Below, in pieces: positions 54,589 to 63,022 of a stretch of DNA of 64,000 bases. A program made the position numbers and the translations under genes. Under the pieces are notes generated by a model, which was not told the origin of the DNA, did no database searches, and saw nothing but the letters and a program-made list of their open reading frames with translations. Source of the DNA: Burkholderiales bacterium C2 (GTDB lineage Bacteria; Pseudomonadota; Gammaproteobacteria; Burkholderiales; Burkholderiaceae_C); NCBI GenBank assembly GCA_005503085.1, contig SCOI01000004.1, forward strand, positions 186,001 to 250,000, in the 5' to 3' direction. The number at the start of each line of letters is the position of its first letter. The first letter of the stretch is position 1.

Positions 54589-55698
54589 ATGCAAGAACTC
54601 GATATCAACGCCCTGGGCCAGCAGGTGCTGTGGGCCGCCTTCGGCCTCGCCTTCGTCTTTGGCGCACTGGCCCAGCGTACCCATTTCTGCACGATGGGAG
54701 CGGTGGCCGACATCGTCAATATGGGCGATTGGGCGCGCATGCGCATGTGGGTGCTGGCGATCGCGGTGGCGATGCTGGGCTTCAACACCATGGTCTTCCT
54801 CGGCTGGATCGATGCCGGCAAGACGATTTACGCGGCGCCGCGCCTGCTGTGGCTGTCGAACGTCGTGGGCGGGCTGATGTTCGGCTTCGGCATGGTGCTG
54901 GCCTCGGGCTGCGGCAGCAAGACCCTGGTGCGCATAGGTGCCGGCAATCTGAAATCGCTGGTGGTGTTCGTGGTGATGGGTGTGGCCGCGTTCGCGACGC
55001 TCAAGGGCATCACGGCGGTGCTGCGCGTGGCCACGGTCGACAGCGTCGCCGTCACGCTGGCCGGCGGTCAGGACCTGCCGTCGCTGCTCGCGCCCGGCCT
55101 GGGTGTGGCCCAGCAGCAGCTGGCGCTGATGCTGGGCCTGGTGATCGGCGGCGGCCTGCTGGTCTGGGCACTGATGCGTGCCGAGGGCCGCAGCGCCGAT
55201 GTGCTGCTGGGCGGCCTGGGCAGCGGTGCGGTGATCGTCGGCATCTGGTGGGTGTCGGGCGTGCTGGGCCATGTGGCCGAGGATCCGAACACGCTGGAAG
55301 AGGTCTTCGTGCGCAGCACCAGCGGCGCGCGCATGGAGGCGCTGAGCTTTGTCTCGCCAATGGCCTACACGCTGGACTGGCTGATGTTCTTCAGCGACAC
55401 CAGCAAGCTGCTGACGATTGCCATCGTCAGCACGGTGGGGGTGGTTGCCGGCTCCGGCGTCTACGCGCTGGCGACGCGCAGCTTCCGCTGGGAGGCCTTC
55501 CGCGGCGTTGAGGACACCAGCAACCACATCGTCGGCGCGCTGCTGATGGGCGTGGGCGGCGTGGTCGCGCTGGGTTGCACGATAGGCCAGGGCCTGTCGG
55601 GTGTTTCGACCCTGAGTCTGGGCAGCTTCATCGCGCTGGCCGCCATCATCGCCGGTGCGGTGCTGGCGCTGCGCTATCAGATGTGGCGCCTCGGATGA
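54589..55698 (+). CDS. YeeE/YedE family membrane transporter
   Basis: This 369-aa protein of about nine helices has the conserved cysteines of thiosulfate/sulfur transporters: THFCTMGAVAD near residue 36, ASGCGSKTLVR near 108 and GCTIGQGLSG near 328. It probably imports a reduced sulfur species. Its stop overlaps the tcdA start (ATGA), hinting at a shared use of sulfur or persulfide chemistry; that link is inference. Confidence 0.9.
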   Translation: MQELDINALGQQVLWAAFGLAFVFGALAQRTHFCTMGAVADIVNMGDWARMRMWVLAIAVAMLGFNTMVFLGWIDAGKTIYAAPRLLWLSNVVGGLMFGFGMVLASGCGSKTLVRIGAGNLKSLVVFVVMGVAAFATLKGITAVLRVATVDSVAVTLAGGQDLPSLLAPGLGVAQQQLALMLGLVIGGGLLVWALMRAEGRSADVLLGGLGSGAVIVGIWWVSGVLGHVAEDPNTLEEVFVRSTSGARMEALSFVSPMAYTLDWLMFFSDTSKLLTIAIVSTVGVVAGSGVYALATRSFRWEAFRGVEDTSNHIVGALLMGVGGVVALGCTIGQGLSGVSTLSLGSFIALAAIIAGAVLALRYQMWRLG

Positions 55699-56501
55699 GC
55701 CTGCCTGATGCTGCCGATCTGGAGCGCCGCTTCGGTGGCCTGCGCCGCCTGTATGGCGACGCCGACTATCTGCGCCTGCGCGGCGCGCGGCTGGCCGTGG
55801 TCGGCCTGGGGGGGGTGGGCTCCTGGGCCGTCGAGGCGCTGGCGCGCACGGGGGTGTCAGGTCTTGTGCTGATCGATCTGGACCAGGTGGCCGAGTCCAA
55901 TATCAACCGCCAGGTGCAGGCGCTCGGCTCGACCGTGGGCATGGCCAAGGCCGAGGCGCTGCGGCGTCGCATTGCCGACATTCACCCGGGCTGTGAGGTC
56001 ACGGTCATCGAGGAGTTCGTCGATGAGCAGAACTGGCCGGCCCTGCTCGGCGATGTTCAGATCGACGGCCTGATCGACGCCTGCGACCAGGTGCGCGCCA
56101 AGGCGGCGCTGGCGGCCTGGGCGCGCGGGCAGGGCAGGGCCTTCGTCACGGTGGGCGCGGCCGGCGGCAAGCGCCAGCCGCATGCGCTGCAGGTCGAAGA
56201 CCTGGGCCTGGTCACGCATGACCCGCTGCTGGCCTCGCTGCGCCAGCGCCTGCGCAAATTCCACGCCGCGCCACGGGCCGGCAAGATGGGCGTGGCCTGC
56301 GTGTTCTCGCGCGAGGCGGTGCTGCGCCCGGCCGATGCCGGTTGCGCCATCGATGCGCAAAGCGACAGCAGCCTGAACTGCCACGGCTATGGCTCCAGCG
56401 TCGCGGTCACGGCCAGTTTCGGTATGGCCGCCGCCGCCGAATTGCTGAAACATTTTTTGGAAAGCTCTTGCGCCAAGCGTTTGGCGCCGCCTATAATGTG
56501 A
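55695..56501 (+). CDS. tcdA: tRNA threonylcarbamoyladenosine dehydratase
   Basis: TcdA (268 aa) cyclises the t6A base of tRNA to ct6A with ATP. The E1-like Rossmann segment is AVVGLGGVGSWAVEALARTG (residues ~34-53), followed by DLDQVAESNINRQVQA and DACDQVRAKAAL; late segment GKMGVACVFSREAV is conserved in the family. Next to the lysine tRNAs, which are t6A substrates, though position alone proves nothing. Confidence 0.94.
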   Translation: MSLPDAADLERRFGGLRRLYGDADYLRLRGARLAVVGLGGVGSWAVEALARTGVSGLVLIDLDQVAESNINRQVQALGSTVGMAKAEALRRRIADIHPGCEVTVIEEFVDEQNWPALLGDVQIDGLIDACDQVRAKAALAAWARGQGRAFVTVGAAGGKRQPHALQVEDLGLVTHDPLLASLRQRLRKFHAAPRAGKMGVACVFSREAVLRPADAGCAIDAQSDSSLNCHGYGSSVAVTASFGMAAAAELLKHFLESSCAKRLAPPIM

Positions 56502-56535
56502 GGCTCTGCTGAAGAGCAGAACAACTAGATTGTTG

Positions 56536-56611
56536 GGTTGTTAGCTCAGTTGGTAGAGCACCGGACTTTTAATCCGATGGTCGCAGGTTCGAGTCCCGCA
56601 CAACCCACCAT
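56536..56611 (+). tRNA. tRNA-Lys (anticodon TTT)
   Basis: The acceptor arm GGGTTGT pairs with ACAACCC; the D-arm reads GCTCAGTTGGTAGAGC, the anticodon loop CTTTTAA gives UUU, and CCA is encoded at 56609-56611. Length is 76 nt. The T-arm has one A-C mismatch. Confidence 0.96.
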
Positions 56612-56639
56612 CACCGGTTGATCGTTATTGCAGTTTCGG

Positions 56640-56715
56640 GGGCTCTTAGCTCAGTTGGTAGAGCAGCGGACTCTTAATCCGTAGGTCGAGTGTTCGAGTC
56701 ACTCAGGGCCCACCA
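56640..56715 (+). tRNA. tRNA-Lys (anticodon CTT), copy 1
   Basis: The acceptor GGGCTCT pairs with AGGGCCC (two G-U pairs). The anticodon loop CTCTTAA gives CUU, and CCA is encoded. Length is 76 nt, identical to the next copy at 56755-56830. Confidence 0.96.
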
Positions 56716-56754
56716 AACAAGCAATGACGGCATAGACGGGCAGTACAAATTTCA

Positions 56755-56830
56755 GGGCTCTTAGCTCAGTTGGTAGAGCAGCGGACTCTTAATCCGTAGG
56801 TCGAGTGTTCGAGTCACTCAGGGCCCACCA
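56755..56830 (+). tRNA. tRNA-Lys (anticodon CTT), copy 2
   Basis: This is an exact copy of the tRNA at 56640-56715, with the same 76 nt and encoded CCA. The 39-base spacer separating them does not match the spacer before copy 1, so the duplication covers little more than the gene itself. Confidence 0.96.
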
Positions 56831-56945
56831 GAAAAGCAAGCGGGATCAGCCGAGAGGCTGGTCCCGTTTTGCATTTGTCTCGACCCAGATCAAGGGCTAC
56901 CTGCTGCGACAATGCGCCGCTTCGCTTTCTAGTCAGGCCCTGTCG

Positions 56946-57446
56946 ATGAAACGCCGTGATCTGCTGACCTTGGCTGCCGCTGCGACGGTGCTTCCTGCAG
57001 CGGCAGACGCGCTGCGCCGGCCCTGGCCCAAGAGCCTGCCGACGCCGACCCTGACACTGCCCGGTTTCGAGGGCCCCGCCTGGAGCCTGGCCGAGGCCAA
57101 GGGGCGGCCGGTGCTGCTGAACTTCTGGGCCAGTTGGTGCGAGCCCTGCCGCGCCGAGATGCCCTCGCTGGAGTTGCTGGCCCAGCGCCATGAGGCCGAG
57201 GGCCTGTTGGTGCTGGCGGTCAACCACCGCGAGACCGATGCCGCGATCCGCCGTTTTCTGCAGACCATGCCGGTCAGCCTGCCCATCCTGCGCGACACCG
57301 ACGGCGCCACCAGCCGCAGCTTCGGCGTGCGCATCTTTCCGACCAGCGTGCTGATCGCCCGCGACGGCCGTGCCGCCTTTTCCGTCATCGGGGAACTCGA
57401 TTGGACCGGTGCCCAGGCCCGCCAATGGATCGCCCCGCTGCTCTAA
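56946..57446 (+). CDS. TlpA-like thioredoxin-fold protein
   Basis: This 166-aa periplasmic disulfide reductase has a twin-arginine-like leader (MKRRDLLTLAAAATVLP) and the active site WASWCEPC (Cys65, Cys68); FPTSVLIARDG contains the cis-Pro. Such proteins usually reduce cytochrome c or copper-site apoproteins. The ATG at 56946 is chosen; the longer frame overlaps a tRNA. Confidence 0.9.
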   Translation: MKRRDLLTLAAAATVLPAAADALRRPWPKSLPTPTLTLPGFEGPAWSLAEAKGRPVLLNFWASWCEPCRAEMPSLELLAQRHEAEGLLVLAVNHRETDAAIRRFLQTMPVSLPILRDTDGATSRSFGVRIFPTSVLIARDGRAAFSVIGELDWTGAQARQWIAPLL

Positions 57447-57471
57447 GCCCCTACCTTTCCAGGAACCCGCC

Positions 57472-58578
57472 ATGACACTGTCCCGTCGCCAACTGATCCA
57501 AGCCGGATGTGCCGCTGCGCTGCCTTTGCCCGCGCTGTCGCAGACCCAGGCGCCGCGCCGTTTCGAGCCCCAGATCGGCCCCTGGCGCAGCTTCGAGATG
57601 ACGATGGATATTGCGGTGGCCGACCATCAGGGCACGACCAAGCTCTGGCTGCCGCTGCCCGATGTCGAGACCGACTACCAGCGCAGCTTGGGCCACAGCT
57701 GGAGCGGCAATGCCAGCGAGATGCGGCTGGTGGCCGATGCGCCGCGCGGCGTGCGCATGCTCTATGCCGAGTTTCCTGCGAGCGTGACAACGCCGACCCT
57801 GCAGCTGGTCAGCCGGCTGCAGACGCGCAGCCGCGCGGTCGACTGGCACAAGCCGGGCCGTGCCAGCGAGGACCCCGAGGTGCTGCGTGCCAACCTGGCG
57901 CCGACCGAGCTGATTCCGGTCGACGGCATCGTCCGCAAGACGGCGCTGGCGGCCACACAGGGCGCGCGGACCGATCTCGACAAGACCCGCGCGATCTATC
58001 GCTGGCTGCTGGCCAATGCCCACCGCGAACCCAAGGTGCGCGGCTGCGGCACCGGCGATGTGCGCACCATGCTGGAGACCGGCAACCTGGGCGGCAAGTG
58101 TGCCGACCTGAATGCGGTCTTCGTCGGCCTGTGCCGCGCGGTGGGTGTGCCGGCGCGCGATGTCTACGGCCTGCGCCTGGTGCCCTCGGCCTTCGGCTAC
58201 CGCGAGCTGGGCGCCAATCCGGCCGGGCTCAAGGGCGCCCAGCACTGCCGTGCCGAGGTGTTTCTGAAGCAGTACGGCTGGGTCGCGATGGACCCGGCCG
58301 ATGTGCTGAAGGTGATGCGACAGGAGACCCAGGAGTGGATCAAGGACCCGGCGCATCCGCTGGTGGCGCCGGTCAACAAGGGCTTGTTCGGCGGCTGGGA
58401 GGGCAACTGGGTGGCCTACAACACCGCGCACGATCTGCGGCTGCCCGGCAGCGCCGGCAAGGCCAGCCTGCCTTTCCTGATGTACCCGCAGGGCGAGAAC
58501 GCCAGCGGCCGCTTCGATGAGTTGGCGCCCGACAGCTTCAGGTACGCGATCAGCGCCAAGGAGCTGGCGCCGGCATGA
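57472..58578 (+). CDS. Transglutaminase-like (cysteine protease superfamily) protein
   Basis: This 368-aa protein probably is exported by Tat (SRRQLIQAG). The transglutaminase-core triad is Cys210 (GGKCADLNA), His258 (QHCRAEVFL) and Asp274 (MDPAD). The N-terminal ~120 residues form a beta-rich domain. Such bacterial proteins are generally thiol peptidases or amidases with unknown substrates. It is 25 bases after the TlpA gene, and its stop overlaps the nitroreductase start. Confidence 0.85.
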   Translation: MTLSRRQLIQAGCAAALPLPALSQTQAPRRFEPQIGPWRSFEMTMDIAVADHQGTTKLWLPLPDVETDYQRSLGHSWSGNASEMRLVADAPRGVRMLYAEFPASVTTPTLQLVSRLQTRSRAVDWHKPGRASEDPEVLRANLAPTELIPVDGIVRKTALAATQGARTDLDKTRAIYRWLLANAHREPKVRGCGTGDVRTMLETGNLGGKCADLNAVFVGLCRAVGVPARDVYGLRLVPSAFGYRELGANPAGLKGAQHCRAEVFLKQYGWVAMDPADVLKVMRQETQEWIKDPAHPLVAPVNKGLFGGWEGNWVAYNTAHDLRLPGSAGKASLPFLMYPQGENASGRFDELAPDSFRYAISAKELAPA

Positions 58579-59159
58579 GCAGCCACGACAAGCCCCAGGC
58601 CCTGGCCCTGCAAGCCCTGCTGTCGCGCTACTCGGTCGGCCCCAGGCATCTGGTGGAGCCCGGCCCCAGCGAGGACGAGCTGAGCCTGATGGTGCAGGCC
58701 GCCTTGCGCGCGCCGGACCATGGCGAGCTGCTGCCCTGGCGTTTCAAGATCGTGCGTGGCGCTGCGCGCCAGCGCATGGCCGATCTGTTTGCCGCTGCGG
58801 CCCGGGCCGCCGGCAAGGACGAGGCCGGTGCGCAGCTCGATGCCGAGCGCGCGCTGCGGCCGCCGGTCACGGTGGCCGTGTTGGCCCGCATCGATCTCGG
58901 CCATCCGCAGGTGCCGGCCCACGAGCAATGGGCGGCGGTGGGCGGCGCGCTGGCGCAGTTTCTTGCGGCCGCCCATCTGCTGGGCTATGGCGGCAAGATG
59001 CTCAGCGGGGCGAAGGTGCGCGATGCGCAGATCGCGGCCGCCTTCAGCGAGCCGGGCGAGACCTTGCTGGGCTGGATCGCGCTGGGCACGCCGACGCGCC
59101 GCGCCCAGGGGCCGTCGAGAAAAGGTGGCGTGGACGCGGCCATGACGATCTGGGGCTGA
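58575..59159 (+). CDS. Nitroreductase family protein (YdjA-like)
   Basis: This 194-aa flavoprotein has the family start LALQALLSRYSVGPRHLVEP, followed by AALRAPDHGELLPWRFKIV, AQFLAAAHLLGYGGKMLSG and ETLLGWIALGTP. It is likely an FMN-dependent NAD(P)H oxidoreductase. The substrate cannot be told. The ATG overlaps the transglutaminase-like stop codon. Confidence 0.88.
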   Translation: MSSHDKPQALALQALLSRYSVGPRHLVEPGPSEDELSLMVQAALRAPDHGELLPWRFKIVRGAARQRMADLFAAAARAAGKDEAGAQLDAERALRPPVTVAVLARIDLGHPQVPAHEQWAAVGGALAQFLAAAHLLGYGGKMLSGAKVRDAQIAAAFSEPGETLLGWIALGTPTRRAQGPSRKGGVDAAMTIWG

Positions 59160-59224
59160 GGGGCGCTGTTGTGCCGCCGCAGTGGACGTTGGGGGCCCGT
59201 CCCGGCACACTGCGGCCCACCCTC

Positions 59225-60508
59225 ATGAGCCGCCTCCTGCCCTCACTCCAGCCCGCCGGCGCTGCGTCCGCAGCGGTCGTGCTGCAACCGCTTACGCCGC
59301 TTGCGCCCTCGCGCATGGAGCAATGCCTGCTGCTGGCGGTGCTGCTGCACATCCTGCTGGTGCTGGTGCTGGGCAACACGCCCGGCGGCACGGCCCGGCG
59401 CGGCGAAGGGGTCTGGGGAGCACTCAACATCACGCTGCGCAGCGATGCGCTGAATGCGCCGCGCCCCGGGCCTGGCGCCGGCCTGCCGGCCCCGCCGGAG
59501 CAGCACAGCGGCCCGACCGGCGAGGCCCGGCAGCGGCGCTATGGCGGGGCCGTGCGAGCCGCCCCAGCGCCCGCCGACGCCGAGCCCGGTGCGGCCCGGC
59601 TCGGCCAGTGGCAGCCGCACACGGCCGAGCCCTCGGCAGCGCCAGCGGCACTGCAGCCGCTGGAATCGCCCCCGCTGGCAACGCCGGAGCCGGCACCTGC
59701 CGTGCCCGCCGTGCCCGCCGTGCCCGCCGTGCCGCTGGCACTGCCCGAGCCGACCCCGCTGGCCCGCCCCACGCCCAGCGCCGCGCTGGGCCAGGCACCG
59801 GCCCTGCAAGCCGAGCCTGAGGCCTTGCCCTCTTTGCCGGCTATACCGGCTTTGCGCGCCCGGCCTCGCGCCGCCGTAAGTCCGCCCAGCGTCAGCGGCG
59901 CTGCGGTGGCGGCCCCCGAGGCGCTGCCGGCCTTGCCGGCTTTCGAGGCGCCGCCCTTGCCCCCGGCCGCGCTGCCGGCGCTGCCCGAGCCGAGCCCGGC
60001 CACCCCGGTCCAGGCCCTGCCTCAGCTGAGCCCCAGCACGCGCTTGGAGACGCCGGATCTGCCGGCCGCACCGAGCGCCCCGACGGTGCCCCAGCCCGAA
60101 CGCCCGCCGGCGCCTGCCGCCCAGCCGGTCACGGTCGCTCCCTCAACAACTGACCCCGGCTCGCGCACGAGCCCGGCGCCGTCGGCCACGCCCGCAGTGC
60201 CGCCCGCCGGCAGCCCCGATGCCGGCGCCCGCCAGGGCCATGATGTGGCCACGCCGGCCTCGACCCCGCCGAATGCACCGCGGCTGAATCTGAACCTGCC
60301 GCTGACCCGCGGCGGCGAGGTCTCGAGCCGGGGCTCGCGCGGCGTGCTGCCGCTGGTGCCGCATCCGCCCGAGCTCAAGTCCAAGCTCAGCGAGAGCATC
60401 GAGAAGGCCGCCAAGTCCGACTGCCGCCAGGCCTACCAGGAGATGGGGCTGCTGGCGGCGCTGCCGCTGGCCGCCGATGCGGCCAGGAACAAGGGCTGCC
60501 GCTGGTAA
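59225..60508 (+). CDS. Proline/alanine-rich membrane-anchored protein
   Basis: This 427-aa protein has one N-terminal membrane helix (about residues 36-53, LLLAVLLHILLVLVLG). A ~320-residue Pro/Ala-rich stretch follows, then a short conserved-looking C-terminal domain with two cysteines (KSDCRQAYQEMGLLAALPLA, then NKGCRW). The architecture resembles energy transducers such as TonB/TolA, but the C-terminal domain is not TonB_C, and I do not assign a function. The ATG at 59225 is 65 bases after the nitroreductase gene. Confidence 0.75.
   Translation: MSRLLPSLQPAGAASAAVVLQPLTPLAPSRMEQCLLLAVLLHILLVLVLGNTPGGTARRGEGVWGALNITLRSDALNAPRPGPGAGLPAPPEQHSGPTGEARQRRYGGAVRAAPAPADAEPGAARLGQWQPHTAEPSAAPAALQPLESPPLATPEPAPAVPAVPAVPAVPLALPEPTPLARPTPSAALGQAPALQAEPEALPSLPAIPALRARPRAAVSPPSVSGAAVAAPEALPALPAFEAPPLPPAALPALPEPSPATPVQALPQLSPSTRLETPDLPAAPSAPTVPQPERPPAPAAQPVTVAPSTTDPGSRTSPAPSATPAVPPAGSPDAGARQGHDVATPASTPPNAPRLNLNLPLTRGGEVSSRGSRGVLPLVPHPPELKSKLSESIEKAAKSDCRQAYQEMGLLAALPLAADAARNKGCRW
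59698..59733 (+). repeat. Minisatellite encoding PAVPAVPAV
   Basis: Repeats of the 9-base unit GCCCGCCGT (in phase) within the proline-rich gene encode a Pro-Ala-Val repeat. It could expand or contract by slippage without shifting the frame, changing linker length. Confidence 0.7.
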
Positions 60509-60536
60509 TCGCGGCGCGCCTCGGGTCTTGTCGAGT

Positions 60537-61082
60537 TCAGCCGGCGGGCTGGGCCAGATCGCGCAAATGGGTCGGGCCGGCCTGGCGTTCGATCTCGGCC
60601 AGCATCGAGCGGCCCCAGCCCAGCATGAACAAGGCCTCGCCGACGACGAACATCGGTCCGACCAGCAGGCCCACCAGGTCGTCGACGAAGGCGGGCTTCT
60701 TGCCCTCGTAGTAGTGGCCGACGAACTGGATGATCCAGCCCAGCACAAACATGCCGAGGCCCCAGCCCAGCCAGGCGGCGGTCGAACCGGTGGCCAGCGG
60801 CTCGGCCAGCGCCATCAGCACCGCATTGACCAGCGCGGTGGCCGCGCCCAGCACCAGATTGCCACGGCTCAGATACCAGGCGGTGCTCGCCGCCCACAGC
60901 AGCCAGGCCGCGCTGAGCTGGACATCGCCGAGCTGGAACTGCGCGCGCGCCAGCAGGATGCCAATCGCGAACACGATCAGCGGGATGCCGACGAAGTGGG
61001 TGGCGATATTGCGGCGGTCGCGGTGGTAGCGGGCGTACTGCACCATCAGATCGAGCGCGGGGCGGAAGGGGCTGGCGGCCAT
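60537..61082 (-). CDS. DUF962/Mpo1-like membrane protein
   Basis: This 181-aa protein has about four helices. The N-terminus SPFRPALDLMVQYARYHRDR, then NIATHFVGIPLIVFAIG and WIIQFVGHYYEGKKPAFVDD match the DUF962 family, whose yeast member Mpo1 is a 2-hydroxy fatty acid dioxygenase. The His residues that bind metal in Mpo1-type proteins are present (HFVG, GHYYE). CAGGAG precedes the ATG at 61082. It converges on the proline-rich gene. Confidence 0.85.
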   Translation of the reverse strand: MAASPFRPALDLMVQYARYHRDRRNIATHFVGIPLIVFAIGILLARAQFQLGDVQLSAAWLLWAASTAWYLSRGNLVLGAATALVNAVLMALAEPLATGSTAAWLGWGLGMFVLGWIIQFVGHYYEGKKPAFVDDLVGLLVGPMFVVGEALFMLGWGRSMLAEIERQAGPTHLRDLAQPAG

Positions 61083-61176
61083 GGCGATGTCTCCTGTTTG
61101 CTTATGGCTGGATGCTAGTGCAGCACGCTGCCGGCCGACTGTCAAAATGCCGACACCGGGACTCGCCGTTTTCCCT

Positions 61177-61896
61177 ATGTTGCTTGATCTCCTGGCCCCG
61201 GCGCGGCGGGCCGCGCTCTTGATCGGCCTGTGGCTGGCCGGCTGTGCAGCGCCACCGACCGAACCCGCGCCGCCGGCCCAGGACCTGGAGCCGCGCTTTG
61301 CCGCGCTGCGGGCCGGGCAGGGCGGGCGGCTCTACCGCATCGAGGCGGCCGACTCGGCCGTGCGCATCTATGTGTTCCGCGCCGGCCGGGCCGCGCGGCT
61401 GGGCCACAACCATGTGCTGGCGGCGCCACGCTTCGAGGCCTGGCTGTTGTGGCCCGACACCCTGGCCGAGGCCCGCTTCGAGCTGCGCCTGCGCCTGGCG
61501 GACTTGCAGCTCGACGACCCGGCGCTGCGCGCGGCCACCGGCGGCGGCTTTGCCGGCCCGCTGAGCGCCGAGGCGGTGGCGGCCACCCGCGCCAATATGC
61601 TCGGCGAGCGCGGGCTGGATGCCGCGCGCCACCCCGAGCTCGGGCTGCGTTTGCTAGCGCTGGCCGGCGAGCCGCCGAAGCTGGCGGCCCGCATCGAGAT
61701 CGCGCTGGCCGGGCGCCGCCATGCGCTGAGCCTGCCGCTGACGCTGAGCGAGCAGGACGGCAGCCTGCGCATTGACGGCGCCTTCGTGCTGCGGCACAGC
61801 GATCTGGGCCTGCAGCCCTTCAGCGTCGCCGGCGGCCTGCTGGCGGTGCAGGACGAGCTGGTGATCGAGTTCAGCCTGCTGGCACGGCCGCTCTGA
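61177..61896 (+). CDS. YceI-like lipoprotein
   Basis: This 239-aa protein has a lipoprotein signal ending LAGC, then a lipocalin-like YceI fold (RIEAADSAVRIYVFRAG; LGHNHVLAAPRFEAWLL; FVLRHSDLGLQPFSV). YceI proteins bind isoprenoid-like ligands. The ATG at 61177 gives a compact signal peptide; 61147 is the alternative. The last 26 bases overlap the DapA-family gene on the other strand. Confidence 0.8.
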   Translation: MLLDLLAPARRAALLIGLWLAGCAAPPTEPAPPAQDLEPRFAALRAGQGGRLYRIEAADSAVRIYVFRAGRAARLGHNHVLAAPRFEAWLLWPDTLAEARFELRLRLADLQLDDPALRAATGGGFAGPLSAEAVAATRANMLGERGLDAARHPELGLRLLALAGEPPKLAARIEIALAGRRHALSLPLTLSEQDGSLRIDGAFVLRHSDLGLQPFSVAGGLLAVQDELVIEFSLLARPL

Positions 61897-62788
61897 AGGC
61901 CCCGGGCTGCAGCTGCTCCCCGGCCTGTCCATAAGCGTCCCACAGCCGCTGCTCCAGCTCGGGCGAGGCCTGCTGCAGCGGGGCGCGCAGCTCGTTGTGC
62001 AGCCGGCCCAGCCGCGCCAGCGCAGACTTGATCGGTGCCGGATTGCTCTCGGCGAAGCTGAGGTTGATCAGCCGGGCCAGCGCCTGCCACAGCCGCCGGG
62101 CGGTCTCGGTCTGCTCCTCGCGCAGGGCCTGGACCAGGCGCACGAAATGGGCGGTGTGCAGATGGGCGCTGGCCGCGATCGCGCCGGCGCCGCCCAGGGC
62201 CAGGGTCGGGAAGATGTTGTGATCCTCGCCGGCCAGCACGGCCAGGCGGCCATCGGCGATCAGCGCCTGGGTGGCTTGCAGCGAGCCGCCGCAGTCCTTC
62301 AGCGCCTCGATGTTCGGATGCGCGGCCAGGGTCAGCAGCGTAGTCAGCTCGATCTTGACCCCGGTGCGGTAGGGAATGTCGTAGAGCACCAGCGGCGCCG
62401 GCGCGACATCGGCGATGCTGCCGAAAAAGTTCAGCAGCCCCTGCTGGCTGGGCCGGATATAGCTGGGCGCCGGCAGCAGGAAGGCGCAGACCGGGAAACG
62501 CTTGGCGATCGCCAGCATGCGCGCCGCCACCTGGCTGGGGCGCGGGCCCGAGACGCCCATCATCACCGGCGTGCCGCCGGCCGCCTCGCAGACCGTCTCC
62601 AGCACCGCATCCTGCTCATGCTCATCGAGCAAGGCGGCCTCGCCGGTGCTGCCGCAGGCGACGAAGCCATTGACCCCCTGCGCCTTCAGATGCAGCACCA
62701 GCTGCGACAAGGCCGCGTGATCGACCACATCATGGTGGAGGGGGGTCACCAGGGGAATCCACAGACCGCTGTAATTGTTGTCAGACAC
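61871..62788 (-). CDS. DapA/N-acetylneuraminate lyase family aldolase
   Basis: This 305-aa aldolase has a TIM barrel with Schiff-base Lys164 (EALKDCGGS), Tyr136 (LVLYDIPYRTG) and CGSTGEAALLDEHE. It fits the dihydrodipicolinate synthase superfamily, but no lysine-biosynthesis neighbour is present, so another pyruvate-dependent aldol reaction is possible. It starts with GTG at 62788 after GGAGG; the longer frame would run through an inverted repeat. Confidence 0.88.
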   Translation of the reverse strand: MSDNNYSGLWIPLVTPLHHDVVDHAALSQLVLHLKAQGVNGFVACGSTGEAALLDEHEQDAVLETVCEAAGGTPVMMGVSGPRPSQVAARMLAIAKRFPVCAFLLPAPSYIRPSQQGLLNFFGSIADVAPAPLVLYDIPYRTGVKIELTTLLTLAAHPNIEALKDCGGSLQATQALIADGRLAVLAGEDHNIFPTLALGGAGAIAASAHLHTAHFVRLVQALREEQTETARRLWQALARLINLSFAESNPAPIKSALARLGRLHNELRAPLQQASPELEQRLWDAYGQAGEQLQPGAFRAAVPAG

Positions 62789-62863
62789 GATGGTCCTCCA
62801 GTATTGACCTGGGAGGCCGTGCCAAGACGAGCGGGACCGGACCGTGGCGATGCCAGGGCTGCC

Positions 62864-62916
62864 GTCGCTCATCTGAGCGCGGCAGCAGTGCCGGTCAGAT
62901 GAGCGACTGCTTTTTC
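62864..62916 (+). terminator. Strong hairpin with T-run in the intergenic region upstream of the DapA-family gene
   Basis: A 13-bp perfect inverted repeat (62864-62876 with 62895-62907) with an 18-base loop is followed by TGCTTTTTC. It acts like an intrinsic terminator on the plus strand, yet no plus-strand gene ends here. Confidence 0.6.
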
Positions 62917-63022
62917 TTGCTTTTCTTCAAAACCGCAGGCGCGGCACCGACCCAGCGCTGGGCGGGAGTCGGCGTGTGGCGTTGCGGCATGCGGCGACTA
63001 TAACCAGGGCCGGCGCTCCGGC

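Noticed and set aside
56640-56830. Identical tRNA-Lys copies considered as attL/attR of an element
   Set aside because: Only 39 bases lie between them; there is no cargo.
59698-59733. Short tandem repeat considered as a CRISPR array
   Set aside because: Units are 9 bases in phase with the reading frame and have no spacers; it is a coding minisatellite.
62895-62990. 31-residue minus-strand frame ending LKKSKKKQSLI
   Set aside because: No ribosome-binding site or homology I can name; it ends inside the inverted repeat. It might be a leader peptide but is not supported.
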